A stretch of DNA of 64,000 bases from Manihot esculenta (Eukaryota > Streptophyta > Magnoliopsida > Malpighiales > Euphorbiaceae). The DNA lies in assembly GCF_001659605.2 (NCBI RefSeq), contig NC_035161.2:34381191-34445190 (forward strand), written 5' to 3'. Within the stretch, counting starts at the first letter, position 1. Each line of letters begins with the position of its first letter. This document shows, piece by piece, positions 41,201-54,315 of the stretch. The notes below the pieces were generated by a model that worked only from the letters and a program-made list of their open reading frames with translations, searched no databases and was not told the origin of the DNA. Both the position numbers and the translations under genes were made by a program.

Positions 41201-44200
41201 AACTACATAATGCATGCATTGATAATAATTTGTGAGAAAGCACAAACACATCTATCGGAACTGGTGAATCTCAAACATTTTCCAAGTAATTAAATAGCCA
41301 CTAGTATACTCAGGTTCAAGCTGGCCAAGCACTCATTGAAATTGTGCTGACAATTGCTAAAAGGGATTGTAATCTCAAAAGAAGGCAATCATATCATGAG
41401 ACAAATTCTTCAGAGTTTTATTAACAAAACAAGGACACTGACTAAGCAAAAATTATTGTTCCTTGTATCTCTTGTACAACAGTAAGAGTACTATATGGTC
41501 TAAAATCTGATAGAATTAGGACTTAGGAGCAAGCATGTCTAATGTAGTAGTTCCTATAAGTATGTCAGCATTATCTCTAGGTCACTTACAAAAAGTCCAG
41601 AACCTTTCTGATTCTATTTATTCAAAAAATGCAGCAGCTGGTCATCAAACTACTTTGGAATATTCACTCGTACAGATTTCAGAAAAGTGGCTCTTAAACA
41701 CTGATATCAGCAAGAGAGAGAGGGAGGTGCATAGAAAAAGTCCAATCAATTCCCAAACAACATTTAACAAAAGTTCACTTATTTATAGAACGAAACATTC
41801 TCTAACAAAATTCCATTGAGCCATAAGCCCATAACTCATTATTAAAAAATAAAAGAGAAGGCAGATTGAAATTAATTAAGGAAAGGCAACGAAAACAAGG
41901 CTATGGAATCAAGTGAACTCATACACTCCCTTCTAAACAGATGAACCTAAGTTGTATGTATTTGCCTAATAAGACTAACCTATGTCCCATGTCCTATTCC
42001 CTAAATATGGAACCCTTTTGATCTTTTACTTTCTCCTAAATAAATATTCAGGAAAAAACTTCAGCTATTCTTTTGTGACCATAGATTTCAAGAAAATGGT
42101 TAAGAGATGATAGATTGGAAATGCTGAGAAAATTATTTAAAGTAGAACACCAACATGAGAAGTGGGTGGGAGGGCAGCTAAGAAATATATTCCTAAAACC
42201 AAGATACCATAATGTAAGTCACTAATCTAAAAATGAGAAAAAGTAAACTTAAAAAGTTTGAGGTTTCCTCAACAGCAACCAGCTCCTAGACCATTGGATG
42301 CATCACTGATAAGTTATCACTAATATTAGGCCCAAGAAGTTCATTAAGGAAACAGAAAAAAAAATGCACAAATTAAAGCAATGCAAATCATTGATCATTT
42401 TGACTATGTTCAGAAGAAACTTCATATAAAAGGAGGCTTCTTCAATCATTGAAGAAAATGGTACAATACTCGGAACTAATACCCATGCTCCATTGCTCAA
42501 GCATTCAAGAGCTTCGTTCATGTGTTCTTGGTAAATTCCAGCACCCCTAGTAATAGGTATACATTTCCCTGCACAATTTCCAATTTCAGAAACAAAGGTC
42601 AAAGTTAATATTATTGATTATGTTTCAAACAAAAGCTAGATAATCATCATTATGATAGCTAGGAATTCCAAGTGAGCGCTACTTAATAGAAGGGGAACAA
42701 CATCCACGCCAGTTGACATAATTTCCATACATCAAACAAGAAGATCAACCAAAATCACTACTACTATTTATCCTTTGGCAAACGAGTGATTGTGAAACTT
42801 TATTTCATTTCGCCCATAAAAGATCAAAGAGATACATCAAGCATAAGTAACATATTCAAGATAAAACAAAAAGAAAAAAGGAGAAAGAAGTTAAGCTTTT
42901 TTTTTTTCTAATGCATCATTCAAAACATTGCAATTTAGAGAAAGAACCTAGCATAACCAACATGCCATAAGAAAATGTTTTACAACCCTTTGTCTGGATC
43001 TAGATGAATGATGATTAACCTGGAAATCAGATCTAAAGCAGTTTGCAGGTTGAGTTCTTTAGGTTTTCTACCTTTTGCAACCTGCCCAAATGGAACCACC
43101 TCATCTGAATACTGTTTTCCCAGCTTGCTGGTTTAGCCCCAAGCTCTCATCAAGAGGGTCCTAAAACGCTTCACAATGGTTTGAAACCTCAAATTTTCTC
43201 TACATAGCAAATTTGGCAGAATTACAGCTAAACCAAATAGAATTACGATCTTCATATCAGCCTCTTCTAAAGAAACAACAAACTTGAGTCCATCCTGATA
43301 TCTATTGTAGTATTTACCATATATTTATTGGCCATTTATAAAGCCTATAGTCCAGTTACAACCGGGTTATCCTCATCAACACACCACTGTTACCCTAATC
43401 TGATTGTTTTGAAATTCTATCGTTTTATCTGATTCCCAAGTGTCCATGTTCTTGATCCTTTTACAAAGTTAATATGGGAATGTAGCTCCATCAATATGAT
43501 CTGAATTTGAGAAAAGAGCGTCTTTTAGAGACCAACTCCACCGTAGACAACGCCAATACTCATTCAAATCCCAACCGCAACTATTGCTAAATTCCTAAAC
43601 GAATCTTTGCATGCTTCTGGTGGAGTTTTATGGGAAAACAATATATTGATCAGTCCAATTTAGCAACTGGCTAGGTAAAAAGAAAAAAAAAAGGGAGTTC
43701 CACAAGTGAAATGAAAATGACAGAAGAATAACCATATGCGTAATCCTCTTCCTAAATTTCTAGAGCTATAAAAGCCATCAAAATTGTCAATCTAACAGAA
43801 GATTGTAGTTCAAGTGATTTTCAAGAAATATGAGCAATAGCCAGCTTGAATTAGTAGCCTAAGCATTCCGAATTATGGGGTGACCTTCAGCTGATTTTTT
43901 CATGCTTATACCAGATAAAAAGAAGTAATCTGAACCCTTAAAAAATTAAAATGAAAAGAGGCTAATAGAACATTTGAAGAAAATACCAAGGCGGAAGAAA
44001 TAAGACAGCAGGGGATTTTTGAAACAAATGTCTTCTGCAGCCAGTACCCATCGAGCCAAATTTGTATCAAATGATGGAAAACCAGGGAATCCCCACATGA
44101 CAGGATCATCCAAGCTATGAAAAAGAAAGAAAAATAAAATTAAAAAACAGAAGAACAGCTATAAAGAAAGAAAGAAGAAAGAAAATGGAATGTTATGCTA

Positions 44201-44408
44201 TGACATGTTACGTGGACTTGTGATTGCTAACAGTGATGAGGGGTACCCCAGAGGGTCGAGATCGAACAAGGTGAATAAGCGTATCCGCATTATGAACAGA
44301 GGTGGTGTTGAGAAGATTGGCCACTGCCTTAGCGAATCCCCCTACAGCCATGAACACCATCTTCCTTGGAATCCCTCCCATGAGCTTCCGTCTTCCTGTC
44401 CATTCCAT
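38229..44408 (-). CDS. tafazzin-like lysophospholipid acyltransferase (AT1G78690-type)
   Basis: A membrane-associated glycerolipid acyltransferase of the PlsC/tafazzin family. The Arabidopsis relative AT1G78690 acylates lyso-phospholipids (lyso-PE, lyso-PG) and makes N-acyl-PE in assays. Five exons join in frame to 277 residues: 44212-44408, 43987-44114, 42483-42568, 40921-41058, 38229-38513. The catalytic HX4D motif is intact across the first splice junction: His63 and Asp68 in NHKSTLDDP. The second block, CIPITRG, the FPEG motif (141-144) and the late IVLPIVHQG block are also present. The N-terminal AVGGFAKAVANLLNTT block is nearly the same as in AT1G78690. Start is the ATG at 44408; an in-frame GTG twelve bases upstream is not a likely plant start. 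The long introns 3 and 4 (about 1.4 and 2.4 kb) are AT-rich. Cellular location is not clear from sequence. Confidence 0.92.
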
Positions 44409-46367
44409 TTCTCGCCCCACTTATTCACAATCCCGGCCCTGGGTCCTAAATAAAACAGACATCATGCTTGACTTCTGAGTTCAGAGTTTTTCTTTTTCCT
44501 TCCAATTATTATTTTCCCTTTTGGAGGGTGAATTTCATTAGATGATTAAAAGAGCAGATAATAGCTACAAATCCATCGTAATAACCCTACCTAGGCCTAA
44601 GGATTACAGCCAGCCCAAAACAATATAGAGGCAAGGCTTGGACCCGAGAACAATAACCCAGGAAATTTAAGGTTATGGAGCCCTCAGGCCAGGCCCCAAG
44701 CACCGCATTCATCGCCTGGCCAATTCATGGGCTTAGAGCAAGAAACGACAATCTGAAACATTAGAGACCGCGAGTACTTCCATCAAACGCCATACAAAGC
44801 AGATGAGAGCAATTTGCAGTCCAAAAGAATCACACTCATACATCGTCTTCCAGGGTTACAATTGATTGAAAACTGTTGCCTTGTGGCATCTCTAGTCTTG
44901 AGAGTCCGTCCTCATTGGTTTGATTGACTCAAAGACCCCATAATTACTTATGTCTACTAAAATAGAGCCCTTCCAAAAGCAGCCATCGACATTAACATTG
45001 AAAAACTATAGTATGTAGGTCAAGAGGATCTTTTAAAAAAGAAAAAGAAAAGCAAAATCTGCAAACTTATGAACTCAAAATAAACAATAAATTAATAATT
45101 TCTTAAGAACTTAATTTATTTTTTTAAAAACCAAGTCTGAAATCATGAATAGCAAATTAGTAATAATTATTATCCATATAAGCAGTTGCAAATTTTCTAG
45201 AAAAAAGAAATTATTAACTAATATTGTTTATGAAATGCAATATTAATTATCATTTTATAGAATATATCTTGTATAATTTGCGTAATAAATTAGAGAGTTA
45301 ATAATACATAATTTCTTACTTTGATATTAGGTTTAGGAATTAGGAGTGTAAGGAATTAAGTGCGTAAGGATGTTGGATGAGGCTTTTTGTAAGTTAAAAT
45401 AAAGTAATGTAAGCTTTTTAATCACCATAAAATTTAGGAGGAAGCTATAATAAGTGAAGATTTAATAACTTAGAGAAGGTATGAAATAGCGGGCGTGAGA
45501 AAAATTGAGGTGGACGAAAATGATAGTCTGCAGAAGAACAAAGAGAAGAATAATAGAGTTTATGATGAATTTAAAGAAATATAATGAAGATAAATCATAT
45601 AATATAAACAATATTATTTGTTTATCAATCCAGTAGATTGGAAAATAAACAAACATCTTGGAGGTTCCTTGTTCTCAAACATATCAACCTTGCATTCAAA
45701 AACCTACTCCAAATGTTAATGCCTTAGTCGAAGCAAATTTAAACTTTGAGCATACTAAATTTTATTCTGATTCAGTATGCAATAAAACCAAATTGAATTC
45801 CCTCACCTGAAATGATAGAGACGATTCGATGATAAATCGAAATCAACTCAACTAAATTCTCTTCATTTTTTAATATATATATATATGCCAATCGAGCCTC
45901 GCCTGGAATAAAAACCCTCACTCCAAACATTCATGAGCTGGCCGCTTCATAATATCCCCAGCCAATTCAAAAAAAAATCATGTGAACATTGTCAAAAGAG
46001 ATAAAAAATAAATAAATAAATAAATAAAAATAAAAAAAACCGCGAAAGAAATTGAATTTTCATCCTCTGGCCTTTTCATTTATGTCACAATACATTACAT
46101 GATCAAATAATTGAATCATTCAAAATTTACAACTCCGATTATTGCCAGTAAATGTCCTAATAGAATCATCTCAAAAACCTGCTAAGAAAGCCTATAAGCA
46201 CTAATCCATAATAAGCGTTTTTCACGCAAAGTAAATTATAAGCACTACACGATTTTATTTCATTTTTTTCAACAATTATTCCAAATCACAAGAAAGCCTA
46301 AAATAAATTGTATAATTTCTGTACAAAAAATGTCAAAATTAAGTTTACAAAATTGCAATGCATGTTT
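44409..46367. other. intergenic region between SEC23 and the tafazzin-like gene
   Basis: The right end holds the SEC23 3' UTR and the left end the promoter of the tafazzin-like gene. A more GC-balanced stretch at about 44540-45060 has no open frame I recognise. An (AATA)n run lies at about 46005-46030. No additional gene is supported. Confidence 0.5.
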
Positions 46368-49300
46368 TTATTGAACTGCTAGTCTCTGGAGATGATCTAA
46401 GAAGACCTCAAAGCTTACATCATCTGTAAACAAGACATCTCCGCCCGGAAGAGGGGAATCAGTATTGTATGTAGCAGAAGGGTTCAACTTTGCTAGAAGA
46501 AAACGGGCCTGCATTAACAGTATTAAGTTAGTTGGCACTACCCAGCGACACATTGAGGCAAGTGACAATGCATTCCAACAGGAATATGCCTCGGCAAATC
46601 ATATGGGTTAGAAGGGGGGAAAAGTAATTAATTCATCCAAACACAACGAGTCGTTGAGAACTAATATAAGTGAAATTTAACATTGTTAATGATCCAAAAA
46701 GATACCGCTACCATAAACAAAAGGACACGGAATTGGATATATCTGCAATCTTGATGTATATCAAGTAATGTTTTGAAAAAATCAAAATTTTGATTTTGCA
46801 AGCTGAGTTTATGAAAACCCCCTAATGAAGTTAGAGAAGTAAGTTTGGCAATCTTGGTCAGTTGCTATGTACTAAATAATGTAAATTATTATGCATGGCT
46901 AAACTTCCATTTAGAGATGGCAATTTGATCCTGCCTCAATAAGGATGAAAATTTTCTGCTAAGCCTAAGGTAACAGGACTGGAGTGGCTTGCTGGCTTTA
47001 ATTCATCCATCTCCAACTCAAAAAAATTACAGATTTTAGAATAACTACATAAAATTTCATCCATATTGAACACAATCTATTACTTAATATTATTGTTTTC
47101 TCGACTATACATTATTAACCAGCAAATTTTAACGTACATACATATAAATTAATTTTTGATATAGTAAAATTTGGTAAATTACACAAACACAAAACTTAAC
47201 ATAGTTTATTAAATTAATATATGATTTATTAGTGTCCTGCCTATTTCCAGTAACAAGTGGGACATCCTTAGGTGAATGTCAGGTCATTCTTACATCCAGT
47301 AGTAAGAAAAAAGAAGTGTGCAAACTATGCTACAACAGTTGTATGTTCATGTATTGTTTAACCAAAAAACAGGCAAGTGTGATAGTAAATAACCTGTGAA
47401 CCATGTTGATCACAAATGACTAAACGAGGAACCGGAAACCTTTCCTTGATTATCACATCTGCATCATCACGAGGTGCTTGCAACAACTGGGCAAATGCCT
47501 GCTAGAGCAAAAGCAAAAGCACATTAGACCTGAGGATTAAGGCGACAAATTATGTCAGTTTCACTGATGAAGGCATTGTACTGCAAAAAGGAAGATAATG
47601 GACCCAAAATCCAACTCTATAGACTTTATGGGCATTAATAATCAGTACGCACATGCAGGTTAGAGGTGATTTTATTATGCATTGACATGTATGGCTGTCT
47701 CATATTAGGGGACAATGCCTTCTAACATTAAATCTAAAAGATATAAATTTTTAATATAAATGAGGAATTGATCTAAAATAGAGATGACTAATGATTATAG
47801 CTGACCCCAACTAGTTGTTGACTCTAGTATAATCTTCCAATTACAATTAGAAAAGCAAGCAAACTCATATGAGATGAACAGGAGAAAAATGTGAAACACT
47901 TGTATTATAATATACAAATAAAAAAGTGGGAGAGAGAAAAAGATGTAGGATCATTTGTCTGCTTGGCTAGTCAAACATGGGCTACCTATTTATTTGTCCC
48001 ATGGCAATAAAAAAGCAAAAGAGAGAATAGCATGTGATGCTCATGAGAGGCTATGATTGCACAGTTAAAAATGAACACTGTTATATCAGACCTAAAACAA
48101 AGAGAAAGGTGTTTTTCTCTCTCCTTTCCCTCTCTTTGTTCAGAAATTAACAAATTACCTGATGTTCTGGTTGATTGTGGTAGCCAGCTTTTCTCCATTG
48201 CGCAATAGTTGCACCATGAAAAATAACAACAGTAAAATAAGAGTCCAAAAGCAGTATCCTATCAGCTGCAATGGCAGCCACATCAAGGAGAGCTGGTTCT
48301 GGCCCTGAATGAAATGAGTAAGATATCAGTGAAGGTTGTATCATTACAACAGAATTGGCTACATTTTCCCTGTTCAGTATGATCCTGAAGTACGCTGTCT
48401 CATCTGGGCTGTTGTTGAAGACCTGTATTAATTTTATTACAATCAGAACACAAGGGGATTTCAATTGGACTACAAAAAAATTGATACCGACGCCCTTAAC
48501 AGATAATATTAATATACCTGAACGAATTGCGAACGCCGTAAATTAAACATGAACTGAGGGAATATTGAAAACCGAGGAGACAAGCTGAAAGAAGATGGGT
48601 TGTCCTTCTGGTAATCTCCAAACCGTGAACACATATGTATCAAAGATTTATCAAGCCATCTTATTGGGTCAAACTCAGCCTGCATGACAAGTAGCATCTT
48701 GCATAATTTACAAGGACCCCTTCCATGCATCATCAATCTAAATTTGTCCATGTAACTTTGTTCAGTTATAATTGTGTGCTTACGCATGCATACATGTGTG
48801 AGAGACAGAGAGAGAAGTTGACAAGTCTATCCAAAATATTTCAGCCATCAATAAAAATGTTAAAGCATTGAACAATTAAAAAACCACAAAAGATCGCTAG
48901 TTACCTCAATTTCCATTTTGAAAGAGACTAGGCGTGCCATGGCTACAGCAGCTGCTTCTTGGTCAAAACCAGCAATTAAATCCTAAAGCATTTTAAAATA
49001 GATTCAAAAGCATGAAGACAATGTGTGGACAGTAAAAATAAATAAATAAATACAAACAAGATTTCATACCATTTTGCATAATCTAACTTATCCCCCAGTT
49101 TACTAGGATTTAGCAGCCCAAATAAGCATGTGTGGATGCTATCTATTATTTATTATTTTATCTCCACAAATGAGAGTACATGACTATGGAAACTGAAGTT
49201 ACCATACACAACATTGACATGCATAACTGGGTGCAGACTTTATTTATTTTCTTAAGCTATCAAAAGAAATATTTAAAAATTCAAGTTTAGGAAACTTATA

Positions 49301-52300
49301 AATGATTATTTGTAATTTTTATTTTCAACAATGCCATTTTGTTTTGCAAATGATAAAAAAAGAACTATTATTTAAAATCAGTTCAAAATAGTTGGACTTA
49401 AATTTAAATTAATGCAAGTGAATATAGCCTAAATAGGAAACAAAAAAAAAAGAATTTGGAGTCCAAATAAACGAAATGATAATTGATTTAACAGAAGCAG
49501 TTATACATTGAATTTATACCGGCGTGGACCGAGGTTGAATTAGAAAAGCAACCTTTCAGATGTTATTGAAACAGGCAGTTGGAAAAAATAGTTTTGTTGC
49601 CTTAAAGTTCTTCCAACTAACATATGTCCTTTAAATTTTTTTTTTAATGTCTCTTAACAAACTTCTTCTAATGCTTTTCTCAATAATAGCATCAATAATG
49701 TTAAACAGACCCTTGAAGATGACACCAATAAAGTCAGCAACTAATAATTGTTGTTAGGGCTGTGAAAGCTTCCTGGGGGTTCAAAACCCACGAGGAACTG
49801 TACTATACCATACTGACACTGAACAAGAACCGTTTCTGCAAAAACCGGATTGACTCATATACTGCTTTGGTTCGTTTCAGGTTATTCATCATGAATTGAA
49901 CTGGAACCATCACGAACCACACCTAATCAAAGAACCTGATTTTATACATATGATTTTAGATATATTTTCTAATTTTTAATAGAATTTCATCTATATTTAT
50001 ATGCATTTAAAATTGCACAAAAATATATAATCTAATTTATCATTAATTATAGTTGTATACAGATTTAAAATTCTCTTTTATTTTTCACACTTTTGAAAAT
50101 AATTTCAGCCATAAATGCATTAAATTATATAATATTCCTTAATTATATGATTGAATCATGCATACAATTGTATTATATCTTTTAGATGTTAATTATATAT
50201 GTATATTATAATTAGAAACTACATAAATAAGAAATATAGAGAAGATAATATAAAGTTCTTACTAAGAATTATATATAATCTATTTTTTATACTAATATGA
50301 CGCAACACCAGAATAAACGATTGAGAAATCTTTAAAGCAAGAGAACTAAATTCTCTGTGATTATGATTTGCATCACAATATTACTATTATTTTAATGTTA
50401 GTACTCTTATTTGTATTATTGCTTTCATGTTAAAAATTTAAAATTGTTTATTATTTTAAAATTAACATAAGAATGTTGTAATTTTATGTGTAAAACTAAG
50501 ATATCAACTGAAATTAAAATCAAAATAGAACCGAAACCAGAATCAGACCTGTTCGGAAATTACTTAGAACTAAATTGGAATTGAAACCGAAGTTTGGTTT
50601 CAAAATTGGTTCCTAAAATCAAAGAACAAAATGATTGGTTCAGTTTCTAATTCTTAGTTAGAAGCATGACGAAACTGGAACCAAATACCCCAAAATTATT
50701 TTATTAAACAATTAACATTCACATGTTACCATCCACATCCACTAGCCACAATTATCAACTAACGATTATTATTTTTTATTGAACTAAGTCATGCCTAAAG
50801 TTCCTCCTGCCTTCTTTCCTCTTGATACTGTTTCTCCTCAGATCATCAAACAGAATGTTTCACATCTATGTAAAGTACAGCACCTTTTTAAATGCTTTTG
50901 AAACCCCAAGTGACCTCTTGGTAAATAGCAATGCAACACATACAAGAGGAAGGGTGAGCTTGCCTGAATGCTTCCAGATCCAGCAACCCATCTTCTAGAA
51001 AGGGTTGTAACACGGAGTCTCATTTGACCGCTGCTGTGCTGATAACTGAAACAAAAAGTCGATTATAAGCCAAATGTTTTCCCAACTCCATCAAAATGAA
51101 AAAAAGGAAAGAACTACATGAAAAAGTATAAGATTGGAGTTCATACTAGGTCAAAAATTGGAAGTAATACTGATTGCTTGTGGGTTGAACAGAAGAATCT
51201 GGACTGTCCTTCTTCACAATTTCAAATATTATACATAAAGTTGTAGCTTTGTCTAGTCCACACATCTTCCAAGCACTGGTATTCCCCTGACCGATGACAT
51301 TATCAGAGCACAAAGGACCTTTCTGCATAAAGTCATTGACAAGTAAATGATGAAATAAAGTAATGAACGAAAAGAGAGGAGGAAAGAGGATTCAAAACCC
51401 AATAGATATACCTTTTCAAGTGACGCACAAGGGCCAATTATACCTTGAACTTTGATATCCTTTGAGCAGTTTATCTCAAATATACCACTATATGCACAGT
51501 AGGGGAGAAATATTAACATTCTAACATGGCAATCAAGCGCAACAACAAATATATATTTAAAAGAATGCATGAGGAAAGTGTTAGCTATAATAATAAATTT
51601 CAGAAGAAGATAGCACAAAAATTAATCATAGAAATGCCAAAAGTACCAGACAAGATAGTTGACAGAGCATAATAAAAAAACAGTTGAATGAAAAATCTCC
51701 AGTGGTGATACACCACAAATCAAAGAAAGCTTTAAGTAAAACTGAAATTTTGATGCATGATGAGAGAGTTAAGAGCATTTAAGATTAAGCAAAATATAGA
51801 AAGAACTCTTACTTTGATGATAGTCCAAGGTCATAGTCACCCGATTGGAAAACATGTTTAAGTGAGTCCTTAAATACTGAATGGCCAAAACTTTCTGCAA
51901 GCACAACAAGCCCACCAGTTTTTTCAACTGCAACTTTAAGTTCAGCAACCCCCACCTAGGAAGAAGTAGAGACAAGCAAAAGAGAATTGATTTTCAAGTA
52001 ATATTTCCTGTATGAAGATGGAGCTAAAAGCCTTAATACTTCAAATTAAAAGCAGCATATTGATTGTGAAACCTAACGAAGGTCTTGGACCAATGTATTA
52101 AACATGACTGGACAAAAAAACAATTTAACCCTATCCAATTAGCGCCCAGTGCACCAATTGAAAAGGAAAAAAAGAGAGTCTCCAGTTCTTCCTCCCCCAT
52201 CCTCCACCTGTACAACTGGCTAGTCCTGTGGAACTGTAACCTATCTATCTGCAATATATAAAAACCTATGGTTGGGGGGGGGGGGGTTAAATTTTTGAAT

Positions 52301-54315
52301 GGACAAAAAACTACTAGGTAATATCATGTATTATTAAACTAGCCTAAAAATTATAATATTAATTAATTAATTAATTAATTGATAACAGGAACTCAGTTCC
52401 CCAATCTCTAATTATAATGGGAACTTTAGATAGAGATTTACCTATCGTATTGGTTGCCTTAATTGGCCTCACAGTAAACCACATACACTATAATTGCTGT
52501 TCCAATCACAAGCTACAACGAGAAATTTAACTAAACAGGAACCAGAGAGTTTATTTACAAAGGCACTCAACAGATATAATTACTTTCAGATGGTTATTTT
52601 ATTTGCTTATAGCTTGAAAAAAAAAAACAAAAAATTATTATTTATAAATTTTCTAAACTATTAAATGAAACTCTTAGGTTAACTCATCATTCACAATCAG
52701 ATGCCAGATTTTCTGTAGTAAGCATATATCCTTGATTTACAAGTAGAATTTACCTGGTCAAGGGCACATGCAAAAAGATCAAGTACATGGCCTTGATGCA
52801 CAAGCTGCTTTGCAAGTCCTTCATAGAATTTCACAGCTTTATGATAATAGGGAGCAGTATCTTTATCCAGGTCCTTATGAGAACGAATTGGTTCAGAGAG
52901 ATTCTTTGACACGATCTAGAAAATATGCAGAAATAATTCAGTTCCCACCATTATAAATCAATAAGAAAAGACAAACAAGAGAAGGGGGGAAAGTAAAGGA
53001 AAAAAAAAAAAAAGACAATCTCCCTCTTTCAACAGGAAATTCAGTTCGGAGTTCAATGCCAGTTGAAGTGCCTAGAAGTATAAGGAAAGAGAAGTAAAGT
53101 GCAAAGAGTTTCTCATGTTCAGAAGTAAACCATCAAGCGAAAACAATTAATTTATACTATGACATAGCCAAGCAAAGCATCACGACGCTCAAGTTTGGAC
53201 ACAGTGACAGTATCAAGCCTCCAGATCATCAGTCACAAGCTCCATAAAAGAATATAATCAATGTGCAATGCATAGGATAATCTGTTGCCGAGTAGAGAAA
53301 AGCAAAGCACTTACAGCACCAGGTCCTTCTGTGGATGGACCACCAATGAAAGCCATAATTCGAGCTCCAGACCCAGGAACACAGGCCCCTAACAAGCTGG
53401 CAGCTACACTGAGAGCAGTACTGGTACACCTGGTAGCCCGTTGATCGGATGGAACTGTCCAAGGATCTTTCTGCAGCTCTTCCAATACCTTAAATTCATT
53501 TTTTTTTCAAAAAGTTAAATTAAAGAACAAGTATAGAAGACGAGAAATTGAGATTTTGATTTCCCAAATGAGAGAGGCATATGCAAACTTACCGAATTGA
53601 TAGTAAATTCACACTCAGAAGCAGGCAAGAGGAAGCGGGAAATACTTTCGGAAGAAAGACCATCCCTGGCGCCTGCAATAACGCCAGTTGGGGGTTTGGG
53701 CTTCTTGAGAAAAAAACCCATCTGGTCGAGAAGCTGGTCCTTAGACACGTCCTTGGCGCCCTTGAAGACGTAGGTTTTGGGGGTCTGGCCGAAGCCTAGC
53801 TCGTGAACGTGGACTAAGGTCCCAAAAGTGATGAGGCCAACAAGGGAATTGTCCGGGAGAAGGCCAATGGCCTGGGACAAGGCAGACTTGAGGAAGGCCA
53901 TCTCTTCCTCGATGATGCAAGTGTCCACCACGAACATGAAAACCGAGGAGGACGAGCTCTTGTCTCCGGAAGACTCATACTCGATGGTGGTGTACTGCGG
54001 GAAGAGCTCGGCAGGGAGGTTGTCGTCGCTAATGGAGGCGTAGTGAGGCGGGAAGTGGTTGCGTTGGAAGCAGAAGGGGCAGATCCAGATCTTGGCGGCA
54101 AAATCGACGATGGAAAAAGGGTTAAGCACGGAGCGGCAAGTGCGGCAACGGAGGGGAGCGTAGGGGAGGACGGGAGTGTTGGGGAAGGGCTTGATCGGAG
54201 TGTAAATGGCAGAGACAGGGACTACACAGTTGCTGGCCTCTTGCTTGGTACCTGGGAGCACATTCCATGACATTCTCACTCCGTCCTGCGCTTCGAGGTC
54301 CAGGAATTCCGTCAT
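46368..54315 (-). CDS. SEC23: COPII coat subunit SEC23
   Basis: SEC23 is the inner COPII coat protein that pairs with SEC24, acts as GTPase activator of SAR1, and drives vesicle formation at ER exit sites. Twelve exons join in frame to 761 residues: 53593-54315, 53315-53488, 52754-52915, 51813-51955, 51412-51487, 51147-51322, 50964-51045, 48905-48982, 48518-48679, 48159-48422, 47394-47498, 46368-46508. The zinc finger has cysteines at 57, 60, 79 and 82 (CRTC...CPFC), followed by the trunk domain (MFVVDTC onwards), beta-sandwich, helical and gelsolin domains. The C-terminal half shows [23 protein letters not shown] and the ending [13 protein letters not shown]. Length matches the family (about 765). 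The start is the ATG of [18 protein letters not shown]. Intron 7, between exons 7 and 8, has a GC donor and carries a transposon-like insert. Plants have several SEC23 copies; I do not assign which one. Confidence 0.96.
49750..50700. mobile_element. degenerate hAT-like non-autonomous element in SEC23 intron 7
   Basis: The segment starts near TTAGGGCTGTGAAAG. Its left 170 bases contain repeated GAACC/GGTTC units (CAAGAACCG, AAAACCGG, TTGGTTCGTTTC, CTGGAACC). Its right 190 bases, at about 50510-50690, carry the same units in the opposite arrangement (AACCGAAACC, TTGGTTC, GGTTCAGTTTC, ACTGGAACC). The middle is AT-rich with no open frame. Subterminal repeats of this type are typical of non-autonomous hAT elements in plant genomes. 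No target duplication was confirmed. The superfamily call is inference. Confidence 0.45.
52274..52286. repeat. G homopolymer (13 G) in SEC23 intron 3
   Basis: Thirteen consecutive G bases in an otherwise AT-rich intron. Such runs are rare in this window and are prone to sequencing error or length change. Confidence 0.9.
52359..52380. repeat. (TTAA)n run in SEC23 intron 3
   Basis: Five and a half copies of TTAA in tandem, about 70 bases from the G run. Confidence 0.85.

Noticed and set aside
50838..51023. Open frame continuing past SEC23 exon 7
   Set aside because: It is exon 7 read through the GC donor into the intron. The SEC23 frame continues at 48982.
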